Assembly: GCA_963710715.1 (NCBI GenBank) | Contig: CAVQBL010000013.1 | Coordinates: forward strand, 1 to 64,000 | Length of the DNA stretch: 64,000 nt | Origin: CAVQBL01 sp963710715 | GTDB taxonomy: Bacteria > Pseudomonadota > Gammaproteobacteria > DSM-16500 | Direction of reading: 5' to 3' | Shown: positions 55,185-63,879 of the stretch, one piece after another | Position numbering within the stretch: position 1 is the stretch's first letter | Layout: every line of letters starts with the position of its first letter | Made by a program: the position numbers and the translations under genes | The notes under the pieces: generated by a model | Told to the model about the DNA's origin: nothing | What the model saw: only the letters and a program-made list of their open reading frames with translations | The model's database searches: none

Positions 55185-55760
55185 ATGAAACGAAATTTAG
55201 TGAAATTTTTTATTTTTTTTATTTTATTTTTTCCCGCTACGTTTATATTTGCAGCTGCAGAAACATATACGCTTGATCCTACGCATACTTATGTACAATG
55301 GCGCATCAGTCATTTTGGCTTCTCTCATCCATCGGGTAAATGGTTGGCAACAGGCACGTTAGTTTTAGATGAAGCAAAGCCCGAAAATAGCAAAGTCAAG
55401 GTAGTTATTCGCACGGCTGACATTGTAACAGGTATCCCTAAATTGGATGAACACCTTAAGGGGCCGCTTTTTTTTGATGTTGCAAAATTTCCAACCGCTA
55501 CTTTTGTTAGCGATAAAATTGATGTGACCGGTAAAAACACGGCTAAAGTCTCTGGAACACTGACTTTGCATGGCGTATCAAAACCCATGACTTTAGATGT
55601 TGTACTCAATAAAGTGGGTGAGAATCCAATCACCAATAAAATGGCAGCAGGCTTCAGCGCAGTAGCAAAAATTAAACGTTCTGATTTTGGCATCATCGCT
55701 TTAGCACCAGGAGTTGGCGATGAAGTTCAATTGAACATTGAAGCGGAAGCTCAAAAATAA
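55185..55760 (+). CDS. YceI-like family periplasmic protein
   Basis: This 191-residue protein has a strongly hydrophobic signal peptide (FFIFFILFFPATFIFAAA) and one YceI lipocalin-like barrel: YTLDPTHTYVQWRISHFGFS, GTLVLDEAKPENSKVKVVI, HLKGPLFFDVAKFPTATFVS, GTLTLHGVSKPMTLDV, KRSDFGI. YceI proteins bind isoprenoid or similar lipids in the periplasm. The ATG at 55185 with GGAG before it is preferred to an upstream TTG. It is 18 bases after the BufA-like gene and five before cytochrome b561, a pairing often seen. Confidence 0.9.
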   Translation: MKRNLVKFFIFFILFFPATFIFAAAETYTLDPTHTYVQWRISHFGFSHPSGKWLATGTLVLDEAKPENSKVKVVIRTADIVTGIPKLDEHLKGPLFFDVAKFPTATFVSDKIDVTGKNTAKVSGTLTLHGVSKPMTLDVVLNKVGENPITNKMAAGFSAVAKIKRSDFGIIALAPGVGDEVQLNIEAEAQK

Positions 55761-55765
55761 ACGCT

Positions 55766-56299
55766 ATGCGAATCAAAAATTCAGAAACGCATTATGGTGC
55801 AATAGCTATTATTCTACACTGGATAATGGCTATTTTGCTGATTGGACTACTGGCCTTTGGTTTGTATATGGTTAGCTTGCCAATTAGTCTTGAAAAACTC
55901 AAACTTTATGGGTGGCATAAAGAATACGGTATTTTGGCACTCATGCTCGTTGTGGTACGCAGCATTTGGCGTGTTACCAATATCATTCCACGATTATCTC
56001 TTCCTTTATGGGAAAAAATTGCAGCACGTACGGTGCATTGGTCTTTTTATGGGTTTATGTTTGCTATGCCAATTACAGGTTGGTTAATTACCTCAGCTGC
56101 TGGACTTCCTGCCTCATTCTTTGGTTGGTTTGTTTTACCGAATCTTATTTCACCTAATCCAGATTTAATGAATTTATTTCAAGAAATACATAAATGGTTA
56201 GGTTACGGATTGATTGCAACTATTACTTTGCATTTTTGTGCGGCGCTTAAACATCATTTCATCAATAAAGACGATATTTTACGGAGAATGTTGTCATGA
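55766..56299 (+). CDS. Cytochrome b561-type diheme membrane protein
   Basis: This 177-residue protein has four membrane helices (IIMAILLIGLLAFGLYMV-like at about 17-35, then about 53-68, 93-108 and 145-162). The heme-ligand histidines of the family are in ILHWIMA, YGWHKEYG, TVHWSFYG and EIHKWLGYG...LHFCAALKHHF. It would pass electrons across the inner membrane. It lies five bases after the YceI gene, an established neighbourhood, suggesting a shared role with quinone- or lipid-related electron transfer. Confidence 0.88.
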   Translation: MRIKNSETHYGAIAIILHWIMAILLIGLLAFGLYMVSLPISLEKLKLYGWHKEYGILALMLVVVRSIWRVTNIIPRLSLPLWEKIAARTVHWSFYGFMFAMPITGWLITSAAGLPASFFGWFVLPNLISPNPDLMNLFQEIHKWLGYGLIATITLHFCAALKHHFINKDDILRRMLS

Positions 56300-56366
56300 A
56301 TGTCAAATGGATAGTAGATGATGTACAAATAAATTTTGTTATTGTGGCGGTGAAGAAATAATTTAG

Positions 56367-56391
56367 CGTCATTGCGAGCTTCGCAATGACG
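56367..56391. repeat. Minimal palindrome core of the GTCATTGCGAG repeat
   Basis: CGTCATTGCGA and TCGCAATGACG are perfect inverse copies around a three-base loop. This is the bare outer pair of the repeat family, without the inner part, located just upstream of the synthase-like gene. Confidence 0.75.
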
Positions 56392-56409
56392 ACAGAGAAG
56401 GAGTATTTT

Positions 56410-57642
56410 ATGCGAGTAGGAATAGAAGCAATTAATGCTTATATGGGCCAAGCATCTTTTGATATCCGTACATTGTTTCAAGCGCGTAATTTAGATATGT
56501 CGCGCTTCGATAACCTCATGATGCAAAAAAAATCTGTTTCTGTACCGTGTGAAGATCCCGTGACGAATGCTGTGAATGCGGCAAAACCTATTATTGATAA
56601 ATTAAGCGAAGCAGAAAAAAATAAAATTGAATTAGTGATCACTGCTACTGAGTCGGGATTGGATTTTGGTAAATCATTGAGTACTTATGTTCATGCGCAT
56701 CTTGGTTTGTCACGCAGATGCCGTTTATTTGAAGTGAAACAAGCATGTTATGCTGGCACAGCTGCTTTGCAAATGGCAGCGAATTTGATTGCTTCTCAAG
56801 TCTCTCCTGGCGCAAAAGCTCTTATCATTGCAACCGATACTGCGCGTGCAGCAATGAAGATGACTTATGCAGAGCCATCACAAGGTGTTGCGGCGGTTGC
56901 AATGTTAATCGGTGAACAGCCGGAAATTCTTGAGCTGGATTTTGGTGCAAACGGATATCATGGTTATGAAGTGATGGATACCTGTAGACCGGAACCCGAT
57001 ATTGAAACCGGCGATCCAGATATTTCTTTACTCGCTTACTTAGACTGCTTAGAAGCAAGCTTCCAAGCTTATGCGGAGCGCGTTGAAGGAGCTGATTTTC
57101 AAACGACATTTGATTACTTAGCGTTTCATACTCCTTTTGCAGGCATGGTTAAAGGTGCGCACCGAAAAATGATGCGCCAATTAAAAAAAGCAACTCCCGA
57201 AGTGATTGAAGAAGATTTTCAGCATCGTGTTGTTCCATCGTTACGCTATTGTGTGCAAGTGGGTAATGTTTATTCTGCCACAACTTATTTGGCATTGTGT
57301 GGATTGATAGACAGTGTCGAGTTAAATAATCCAAAGCGCGTTGGACTTTTTTCCTATGGCTCAGGTTGTTCTTCCGAATTTTATAGTGGAGTTATTACGC
57401 CGCGTTCAAAAGAAAAGCTGAAACTAATGCACTTGGGTGAAGTGCTCTCGAAACGTCATGTTCTCACGTTGCCAGAATATGAAAATCTTTTAGAATTAAA
57501 TGTAGGTGGTTTTTTTGGTGCTAAAGATCTCACCGTTGATTTATCCAGTTTTAAATCTATTTATGATAGTCAATTTGCGGGCAAAAATCTTTTGGTGTTG
57601 AAAAGTATTAACGGTTATCATCGAGAATATGGGTGGAGTTAG
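56410..57642 (+). CDS. Hydroxymethylglutaryl-CoA synthase family protein, PksG-like
   Basis: This 410-residue thiolase-fold enzyme condenses an acetyl unit with a beta-ketoacyl thioester. It begins MRVGIEAINAYMGQASFDIR, has the Glu in TATESGLDFGKSLSTY, the nucleophile Cys in VKQACYAGTAALQMAA, the His in YLAFHTPFAG, and YGSGCSSEFYSG. The ATES, QACY and GCSSEF spellings fit the PksG/CurD branch that adds beta-branches in trans-AT polyketide pathways, rather than mevalonate-pathway HMG-CoA synthase, though the latter cannot be excluded. AAGGAG stands before the ATG. No ketosynthase, acyl carrier or dehydratase partners are in the window. Confidence 0.8.
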   Translation: MRVGIEAINAYMGQASFDIRTLFQARNLDMSRFDNLMMQKKSVSVPCEDPVTNAVNAAKPIIDKLSEAEKNKIELVITATESGLDFGKSLSTYVHAHLGLSRRCRLFEVKQACYAGTAALQMAANLIASQVSPGAKALIIATDTARAAMKMTYAEPSQGVAAVAMLIGEQPEILELDFGANGYHGYEVMDTCRPEPDIETGDPDISLLAYLDCLEASFQAYAERVEGADFQTTFDYLAFHTPFAGMVKGAHRKMMRQLKKATPEVIEEDFQHRVVPSLRYCVQVGNVYSATTYLALCGLIDSVELNNPKRVGLFSYGSGCSSEFYSGVITPRSKEKLKLMHLGEVLSKRHVLTLPEYENLLELNVGGFFGAKDLTVDLSSFKSIYDSQFAGKNLLVLKSINGYHREYGWS

Positions 57643-57708
57643 AGCAGATTTGCTTAAATGGCACAAAAAAGGTAATATTTTGCTCATCACCTTTTGAGGA
57701 TAAAAGAA

Positions 57709-59268
57709 ATGCTAAAACGTGATATTTCAACGATCAATATTTTAGTGGCATCCGCTGGTGGTATGATAGGCTCAGGATGGTTGTTTAGCCCTTTTATTAG
57801 CGCACAAATTGCAGGAAGCAATGCTCTGATCAGCTGGATCATTGCTGCTATCTTTATGCTACTCATCGCTTTACCACTATGTGAATTAGGCACCCTATTT
57901 CCTGTGTCGGGGGGTATGTCGAATTATCCAACGTATACACATGGTAAAGAAGTCGGTTTTTTATTTGCATGGACTTCGTGGTTATCTTATGTGGTGATGA
58001 CGCCAATTGAAATTCAAGCCATTTTACAATATGGCAGTCATTTCTTCCCTACATTGATTGTGAATAATTCGAGTACGTTGACACTGTCAGGTTACGGTTA
58101 TATCTTGGCGATAGTTATCATGCTTTTTGTGGTGATATTAAATTCGTATGGTATAAAGTTGCTTGCTGAATGTAATAAATATGCCAGTTTTATAAAATTT
58201 ATTTTACCAAGTATTGCAATTATCGCATTGCTTTATCATGCTCCCAATTTTTCTAATGTACAAATCAATTTAGCGCATCAAAGCAATTGGCAAGATATTT
58301 TTAGTGCTTTATCCATAGGCGGAGTTGTTTTTGCATTTACTGGATTCCAAAATGGATTGATATTGGCAGGAGAAGTGAAAAATCCACAACGCAATATTCC
58401 TATTGCTATTTTAGGCGCGGTATTAATTGGTTTTATTCTTTATTTTATGTTGCAGTTAAGTTTTATTGTAGCGATGCCACAGAAATATTTGGCTAATGGT
58501 TGGCACGCTTTAAGTTATCCGGGTGATAGTGGACCGTTAGTAGGATTAACTTTATTATTGGGATTAGGTTTGGTTGCACTGTTGTTAATGATAGATGCAG
58601 CTTTTTCACCCTTTGGTACAACATTGGTTTATACTGCGGCAACGTCACGTATTCTCTATGGCATGGCATTAAATCAGCATTTGCCGAAAATATTTTTAAA
58701 AGTCAATCGTCATAAAATTCCCTATATTACTTTATATGCGAATCTTATTGTAGGATTATTTTCTTTTATTCCTTTTCCGGGTTGGCAAAAGTTAGTCGCT
58801 TTTCTTTCATCAGCGAGCATTCTCTCGTATAGTATTGGACCTATCTGTCTTTTAGCGATGAGACAATTACAACCCGCTATGCATCGTCCTTTTAGATTAT
58901 CAGCACCTGTATTTTTTTCTCATGCTGCATTTTATGTTTGTAATTTAATGCTTTATTGGTGTGGTTTTGCCATAGTATGGAAACTGGATGTGGCTTTACT
59001 GATAGGGCTTGTCATTAGTTTAGTGTATCAGCGAAAACGCTTAATGGATTGCGATAAATCACTTTATTGGTTTGTATTTTATATGGTATCTCTGCTTGCA
59101 ATTTCTTATCTGGGTTCTTTTGGTGGGATTGGCTTGCTGAAATTTCCATTAGATTTAGTATTGATTTTGCCATTTAGTGTGATGGTGCTTACTCTGTCAC
59201 AAAAAATGATGGCACATTCTTTTTCATTATCTGGATTAGAGTCTGAGCAGCCTGTGGCTACGAATTAA
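57709..59268 (+). CDS. APC family amino acid permease
   Basis: This 519-residue transporter has 12 or more membrane helices. It begins with the APC opening (INILVASAGGMIGSGWLFSPFISAQIAGSN), in which the GSG loop of TM1 binds the substrate amino group. Further signatures are PLCELGTLFPVSGGMSNYPTYT, the TM6 block SIGGVVFAFTGFQNGLILAGEVKNPQRNIPIAI and AATSRILYGMA. GAGGA stands eight bases before the ATG. The exact amino acid cannot be told. It may be transcribed alone after the synthase-like gene. Confidence 0.88.
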   Translation: MLKRDISTINILVASAGGMIGSGWLFSPFISAQIAGSNALISWIIAAIFMLLIALPLCELGTLFPVSGGMSNYPTYTHGKEVGFLFAWTSWLSYVVMTPIEIQAILQYGSHFFPTLIVNNSSTLTLSGYGYILAIVIMLFVVILNSYGIKLLAECNKYASFIKFILPSIAIIALLYHAPNFSNVQINLAHQSNWQDIFSALSIGGVVFAFTGFQNGLILAGEVKNPQRNIPIAILGAVLIGFILYFMLQLSFIVAMPQKYLANGWHALSYPGDSGPLVGLTLLLGLGLVALLLMIDAAFSPFGTTLVYTAATSRILYGMALNQHLPKIFLKVNRHKIPYITLYANLIVGLFSFIPFPGWQKLVAFLSSASILSYSIGPICLLAMRQLQPAMHRPFRLSAPVFFSHAAFYVCNLMLYWCGFAIVWKLDVALLIGLVISLVYQRKRLMDCDKSLYWFVFYMVSLLAISYLGSFGGIGLLKFPLDLVLILPFSVMVLTLSQKMMAHSFSLSGLESEQPVATN

Positions 59269-59551
59269 AATCGTGTTATCAACTTCTTCAATTGAATAGA
59301 TTGCCGGCACTATCGGCTGTCCCACTTATCAACTCCTTATGTCGCTCAATGGGGGCGCAATTTCTTGGGAAGTTTATTTTTAATAAATATTTTCTTATCG
59401 TATAACATGATTTAAGTCTGTATGAAGAAGAAAATAATGTAAAATATTTGATATTATTAGCGTATATAGTTTAAGATAAAGACACCTCCAGAGCAAATAA
59501 TTGTTTAATTATTGATCACTTTAAATAGAAAAACGAGGATTCTTAACTATC

Positions 59552-61066
59552 ATGCACTCTTATACGTCTTCAGCAGACCCAAGGCCCTCAATCGCATTTA
59601 ATGTTAATGATTTCGAGAAAAAGGACAAATCATTTGCACGAGTTATTACAGTGCTAAAAGATCTTGGCCACGCAGATGTCGCAATGAGTCTTTTTGAGTT
59701 GCTGCAAGAAACCATGAACTCCTTGATGCAAAATAAAGTAATAGGCCCTTGGTCATACGATGCCACTTTGTGTGCTATATGTGAGGAAATAAAAAAAGAA
59801 GAAAAAAATTCAAATAAAAATTCGATAAAAACATTGCTTACTAAAGCAGAGAAAATATGGGCTGAGAGTGAGGAAAAAAATCATATTAACCCTCTGTATT
59901 TAATAAACAGCATGATGAATATTTATTTAGCGAGTAAAATTCCACAAGCAGGTATAAAGTTATTTGAAAAGTATCAAGATAAAATAGGAATAAATCTTAC
60001 AATACAGATGATTTATGTTTCATCATTGATTGCTGCAGAGGAACTCGAAAAAGCAAGTGAATATATTCATAATTTCATAGAACACCTTAAAGACAACGAC
60101 AGAGTAATCCCAATATTTATAAAAAATACTTTTATTCATCTTATTAGTATATATGCCAAAAACAAGCAATTGAATAAAGCATTTTTTCTGGCTGAAAAAG
60201 CTGGAGAATATGGCCTGATTAAAAATGCTAAACTTAATTTTTACAACATTGATCCGTATGCATCAATGCGAAAGCCACCACCTATTGGTGATTTTAAAAA
60301 TGCCGACTCAATTAAATTTGCTAATGAAATTCTAGACTATTTCCAGAAGTTTAAATTCGCTAACGCAAAAGAATCTTGTTTAAAATTAATTGCCGCCGAA
60401 CCTAATCACCCATGGCCTTATATCCAATTGGGTTGGATCTTAGTCTTTGACCGGAGTAGTAATGAAACCATAATTGCGCATGAAAAAGCTATTACAGCGA
60501 TAAACAAAAACGAAACTTTTGATCGGAATCGTGAATTAGCTGAGCTTTACCTATCGCTGGGAATAGCCTATGTAAATAATTATTTCAAATCAAAGTTAAC
60601 AAGTGATATGGAAAAAGCCAATGATTGCTATCAAACGGTGTTAGAGCTAGATCCAAGTAATATTAAGCTATACCACTACTGGGGCATATGGCTTAAGCAA
60701 CTTAAAAAATATGATGAAGCAATTACGAGATTTGCAATAGCTAGCCAAATCTATCCAAACGATGCTGATGTTTGCTTCCATTTAGGAGATTGCTATAAAG
60801 AATTGCAAATCTATGAACGTGCAGAACATTATTATAAGCAAGCTCTTGAGCGTGCTACTGAGTCAAACAACTTAGAATTAGTATCGTTGTCAAAAGAGCG
60901 TCATGCCCTACTAGCACAATCTAATCAAAGAGAAAAAATTGAGAGTAAGGGCACGCCAATAGCGAGCGCTTCACAAGCAGGTTTGTATAGTCCAGCAGTT
61001 CCAATAACGGTAAACACAGCTTCGCAGCCATCAAGTCATCTTAGCAGCACGCCCAAAAAGAGCTAA
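59552..61066 (+). CDS. TPR-repeat protein, function unknown
   Basis: This 504-residue soluble protein has helical repeats throughout. Irregular ones lie at about 55-225, and clear TPRs at about 250-450 (NHPWPYIQLGWILVFDRS, ELAELYLSLGIAYVNNYF, LYHYWGIWLKQLKKYDEAIT, ADVCFHLGDCYKELQIYERA). A Ser/Pro-rich tail ends in SSTPKKS. No signal or membrane segment. AT-rich sequence and ACGAGGA precede the ATG. Together with the Sel1 and ankyrin proteins it belongs to the window's set of repeat scaffolds, some of which may be effectors. Confidence 0.7.
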   Translation: MHSYTSSADPRPSIAFNVNDFEKKDKSFARVITVLKDLGHADVAMSLFELLQETMNSLMQNKVIGPWSYDATLCAICEEIKKEEKNSNKNSIKTLLTKAEKIWAESEEKNHINPLYLINSMMNIYLASKIPQAGIKLFEKYQDKIGINLTIQMIYVSSLIAAEELEKASEYIHNFIEHLKDNDRVIPIFIKNTFIHLISIYAKNKQLNKAFFLAEKAGEYGLIKNAKLNFYNIDPYASMRKPPPIGDFKNADSIKFANEILDYFQKFKFANAKESCLKLIAAEPNHPWPYIQLGWILVFDRSSNETIIAHEKAITAINKNETFDRNRELAELYLSLGIAYVNNYFKSKLTSDMEKANDCYQTVLELDPSNIKLYHYWGIWLKQLKKYDEAITRFAIASQIYPNDADVCFHLGDCYKELQIYERAEHYYKQALERATESNNLELVSLSKERHALLAQSNQREKIESKGTPIASASQAGLYSPAVPITVNTASQPSSHLSSTPKKS

Positions 61067-61072
61067 ATGACA

Positions 61073-62338
61073 TTAAATTGGTTGTCTAACTTGTCCATTG
61101 CCACGAACGAGATATTTGAATGTTGTGAGTTGCTCAACACCAACGGGCCCACGTGCATGTAATTTGCCGGTTGCTATTCCGATCTCGGCACCCATGCCAA
61201 ATTCACCGCCATCAGCAAATTGAGTCGATGTATTATGCATGACAATTGCGCTATCAACCTCTTTTAAAAATTTCTCAGCAGCGGTTTGATCTGCTGTAAT
61301 AATTGCATCCGTGTGTTGGGTGCCATGTTGGGCAATGTGTTCTATGGCATTCGGTAAATCGTTGACAATTTTTACCGCAATAATCGCATCTAAAAACTCT
61401 GTATCATAATCTTGATCAGAGCTTAATTTTGCGCGCGAATCTAATTTTGTAACGTGTTCATCGCCACGTATTTCGCAGCCTGCGCGAATTAAATCATCAA
61501 GAATAGCGGGTAAATGTGATGCCATGATTGCCTTATCAACTAATAAGACTTCTGTCGCGCCACAAATTCCTGTACGACGCATTTTGGCATTGAGCACAAT
61601 TTTTCTCGCCATTTCCTTATCGGCAGCGTGATGCACGTATGTATGGCACAAGCCTGCTAAATGTCTAAATAAAGGAATACGACTTTTTGCGGAAATATAT
61701 TCAACCAGTTTTAAGCCGCCACGCGGAATAATGACATCAATATACTTATCCATTTGTAACATTTCATCCACCGCTGCGCGATCTGCTGTTGGTAACATTT
61801 GCACTGCGTTCTGTGGTAAGCCAGCTTTGTTAAGCCCTGCATGCAGTGCAAACATAATTGCAGACGATGAATGAAAGCTTTCGCTACCGCCACGCAAAAT
61901 AATGGCATTCCCCGATTTTAAGCAGAGTCCTGCTGCATCGGCTGTTACATTAGGACGTGATTCATAAATGACGCCAATGACACCAATGGGGACTCTGACG
62001 CGAAAAATTTCTAATTGATTGGGTCGTTTAATTTCAGCAAGAATTGTTCCAATGGGATCGGGTAATTCTGCAATAGTTTCTAAACCTTTTGCCATGGCTT
62101 CGATGCGTTCAGCATTGAGTGCAAGTCTATCTAAAAATGCAACGGGTAATTTTTTTTGCGTAGCAAGGTCTATGTCTTTTTGATTAGCATTCTGGATAGC
62201 GGATTTATTCTGACGTATTGCCGTAGCCATTAATTGCAACGCATTATTTTTTTCTTTGCTTGATATTAATGCTAATGCGCGTGCTGCTTTGCGAGCAGAT
62301 TTTCCAATCGAGAGCATTGTTTCGTGTAATTTATTCAA
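61073..62338 (-). CDS. proA: Gamma-glutamyl phosphate reductase
   Basis: ProA reduces gamma-glutamyl phosphate to the semialdehyde in proline synthesis. The 421-residue aldehyde-dehydrogenase-fold protein has RVPIGVIGVIYESRPNVT, NAIILRGGSESFHSS, VIIPRGGLKLVEYI, the catalytic Cys in RRTGICGATEVL, the NTSTQFADGGEFGMGAEIGI segment and the ARGPVGVEQLTTFKYLVRG end. Its start overlaps the proB stop by eight bases, so the two are coupled. Its stop is six bases from the convergent TPR gene. Confidence 0.95.
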   Translation of the reverse strand: MNKLHETMLSIGKSARKAARALALISSKEKNNALQLMATAIRQNKSAIQNANQKDIDLATQKKLPVAFLDRLALNAERIEAMAKGLETIAELPDPIGTILAEIKRPNQLEIFRVRVPIGVIGVIYESRPNVTADAAGLCLKSGNAIILRGGSESFHSSSAIMFALHAGLNKAGLPQNAVQMLPTADRAAVDEMLQMDKYIDVIIPRGGLKLVEYISAKSRIPLFRHLAGLCHTYVHHAADKEMARKIVLNAKMRRTGICGATEVLLVDKAIMASHLPAILDDLIRAGCEIRGDEHVTKLDSRAKLSSDQDYDTEFLDAIIAVKIVNDLPNAIEHIAQHGTQHTDAIITADQTAAEKFLKEVDSAIVMHNTSTQFADGGEFGMGAEIGIATGKLHARGPVGVEQLTTFKYLVRGNGQVRQPI

Positions 62339-63464
62339 TGGTTTCTCCGGAATGTAGTACTAAGTCATTTCTATGTATTATTTCTTCACATCCACGATAA
62401 CCTAAAATATTCTCATATCCAGAACTTTTATGTCCCATTATTTTTTTCGCATCATGTGCTGCATAATTGCTTAATCCCCGCGCGATTTCTTGTTTGTCTG
62501 CATTTAGGATGCAAATCGCATCGCCTTTACGAAATTCACCGTCAATACCAATTACACCTACCGAGAGTAAACTTTTTCCCTGCCGCAATGCATGTGCTGC
62601 ACCTGCATCAATGATTACATAACCTTTTGGTTTGAGATGTTGCGCAATCCAGTTTTTGCGTGCATTGGTGGGCGTCGTATCAGGAATAAACCACGTATTT
62701 TCTTTTATTTCATCGATGCGTTTTAATGGATTGAGATGTTTGCCCGCAGCAATAACCATTTTGCAACCTGAAGCCAAGGCAATTTTTGCGGCAGCAAGTT
62801 TAGTAACCATGCCGCCAGAACCATATTCGGTAGCGGAGTCACCGGCCATGGCAAAAATCTCCGGCGTTAGCTTTGTTACTTCAGGAATTAATTTAGCATT
62901 AGGATCAATTTGAGGATTTGCGGTATAAAGACCATTGATATCTGACAGTAATACTAAAGTATCTGCACTCACCATTTGTGCAACACGCGCAGCAAGCCTA
63001 TCATTGTCACCGTAGCGAATTTCTGCCGTTGCTACGGAATCATTTTCATTAATGACTGGGATGGCGCGTAAATTTAATAATGTTTCCAAAGTATTTTTTG
63101 CATTCAAATAACGTCGACGGTTTTCGCTATCATCCAGGGTTAATAAAATTTGTGCGACGGTTATGCCATGTGCTTCCAAGGCTTCTTGATAAGCATGTGC
63201 CAGTTTGATTTGTCCAACTGCAGCAGAAGCTTGTTTTTCTTCTAACTGCAAAACACGATTTTTTAATTGCAGATGACGACGGCCTAACGGGATTGCTCCA
63301 GAGGAAACAATTATAATTTGCTTTTCTTGCTGCCAATATTGAACAATTTCATTAAGCAGGCTCTGTAACCATTCGCGATGAATTTTACCCGTTTTGTTAT
63401 CTACCAATAACGAGGAGCCTATTTTTATGACTATGCGTTTAGCATCTGCAATGCGGTACGGCAC
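62331..63464 (-). CDS. proB: Glutamate 5-kinase
   Basis: ProB phosphorylates glutamate, the first and feedback-regulated step of proline synthesis. The 377-residue protein has an amino-acid-kinase domain (RIVIKIGSSLL, VSSGAIPLGRR, INENDSVATAEIRYGDNDRLAA, LSDINGLYT, YGSGGMVTKLAAA) and a C-terminal PUA domain (about 275-370, GVIGIDGEFRKGDAI, GLSNYAAHDAKKIMGH). It is the full-length bacterial type. First gene of proBA and divergent from the antitoxin gene. Confidence 0.95.
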   Translation of the reverse strand: MPYRIADAKRIVIKIGSSLLVDNKTGKIHREWLQSLLNEIVQYWQQEKQIIIVSSGAIPLGRRHLQLKNRVLQLEEKQASAAVGQIKLAHAYQEALEAHGITVAQILLTLDDSENRRRYLNAKNTLETLLNLRAIPVINENDSVATAEIRYGDNDRLAARVAQMVSADTLVLLSDINGLYTANPQIDPNAKLIPEVTKLTPEIFAMAGDSATEYGSGGMVTKLAAAKIALASGCKMVIAAGKHLNPLKRIDEIKENTWFIPDTTPTNARKNWIAQHLKPKGYVIIDAGAAHALRQGKSLLSVGVIGIDGEFRKGDAICILNADKQEIARGLSNYAAHDAKKIMGHKSSGYENILGYRGCEEIIHRNDLVLHSGETIE

Positions 63465-63574
63465 GGGGTTACCCTTAAAGATGTTGAATGAAAAAAGTTA
63501 GTAACAGTAGTTATATGAATGGTCTCAGTTTATATATTATACTAGTATACAACGAGTTTAAAAGGGGTTTTATT

Positions 63575-63841
63575 ATGCAAACAATAGGTGTTTTTGAAGT
63601 AAAGACCCATCTTTCTGCCCTCTTAGATCAAGTTGAGAAAGGTGAGCAAATCTTAATTACTAAGCATGGACGTCCTGTGGCAAAACTTGTGCCTGTAACC
63701 AAGGTAGATAATGAACAATTGCATATCACTATTCAAAAGCTTAAAGCATTTGGTAAAGGCAATAAGCTACGTGGTCTTGAGATTGGAGAATACTTAGAGA
63801 TGAGGGGCGTGAATGACAGATTTTATATTCGATGCTCATAA
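63575..63841 (+). CDS. Phd/VapB-type antitoxin
   Basis: This 88-residue antitoxin has the Phd/YefM DNA-binding opening TIGVFEVKTHLSALLDQVEKG and ILITKHGRPVAKLVPV, then a helical toxin-binding tail. AGGGG precedes the ATG at 63575, and an upstream Met 29 codons earlier lacks one. Palindromic promoter text (ATATATTATACTAGTATAC) lies just ahead and may be the self-repression operator. The toxin gene that should follow is reduced to a 12-codon stub at 63813-63851, so this is an orphan antitoxin. The last residues after EMRG may be altered by the same event. Confidence 0.8.
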   Translation: MQTIGVFEVKTHLSALLDQVEKGEQILITKHGRPVAKLVPVTKVDNEQLHITIQKLKAFGKGNKLRGLEIGEYLEMRGVNDRFYIRCS

Positions 63842-63851
63842 AATGATGTAA
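63813..63851 (+). pseudogene. Stub of a VapC-type PIN toxin
   Basis: The ATG overlaps the antitoxin's end in the usual TA arrangement and reads MTDFIFDAHKMM before a TAA. The strand M-T-D-F-I-F-D-A with its Asp is the start of VapC PIN domains. Everything after the first strand is missing. Confidence 0.45.
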
Positions 63852-63879
63852 ATTGAATTCTGATAGCAATTTTTCGGTT

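Noticed and set aside
57667..57695. AAAAGGT ... ACCTTTT stem before the permease gene, considered as a terminator
   Set aside because: The stem has only seven, mostly A/T, pairs and a 15-base loop. It overlaps the ribosome site of the next gene.
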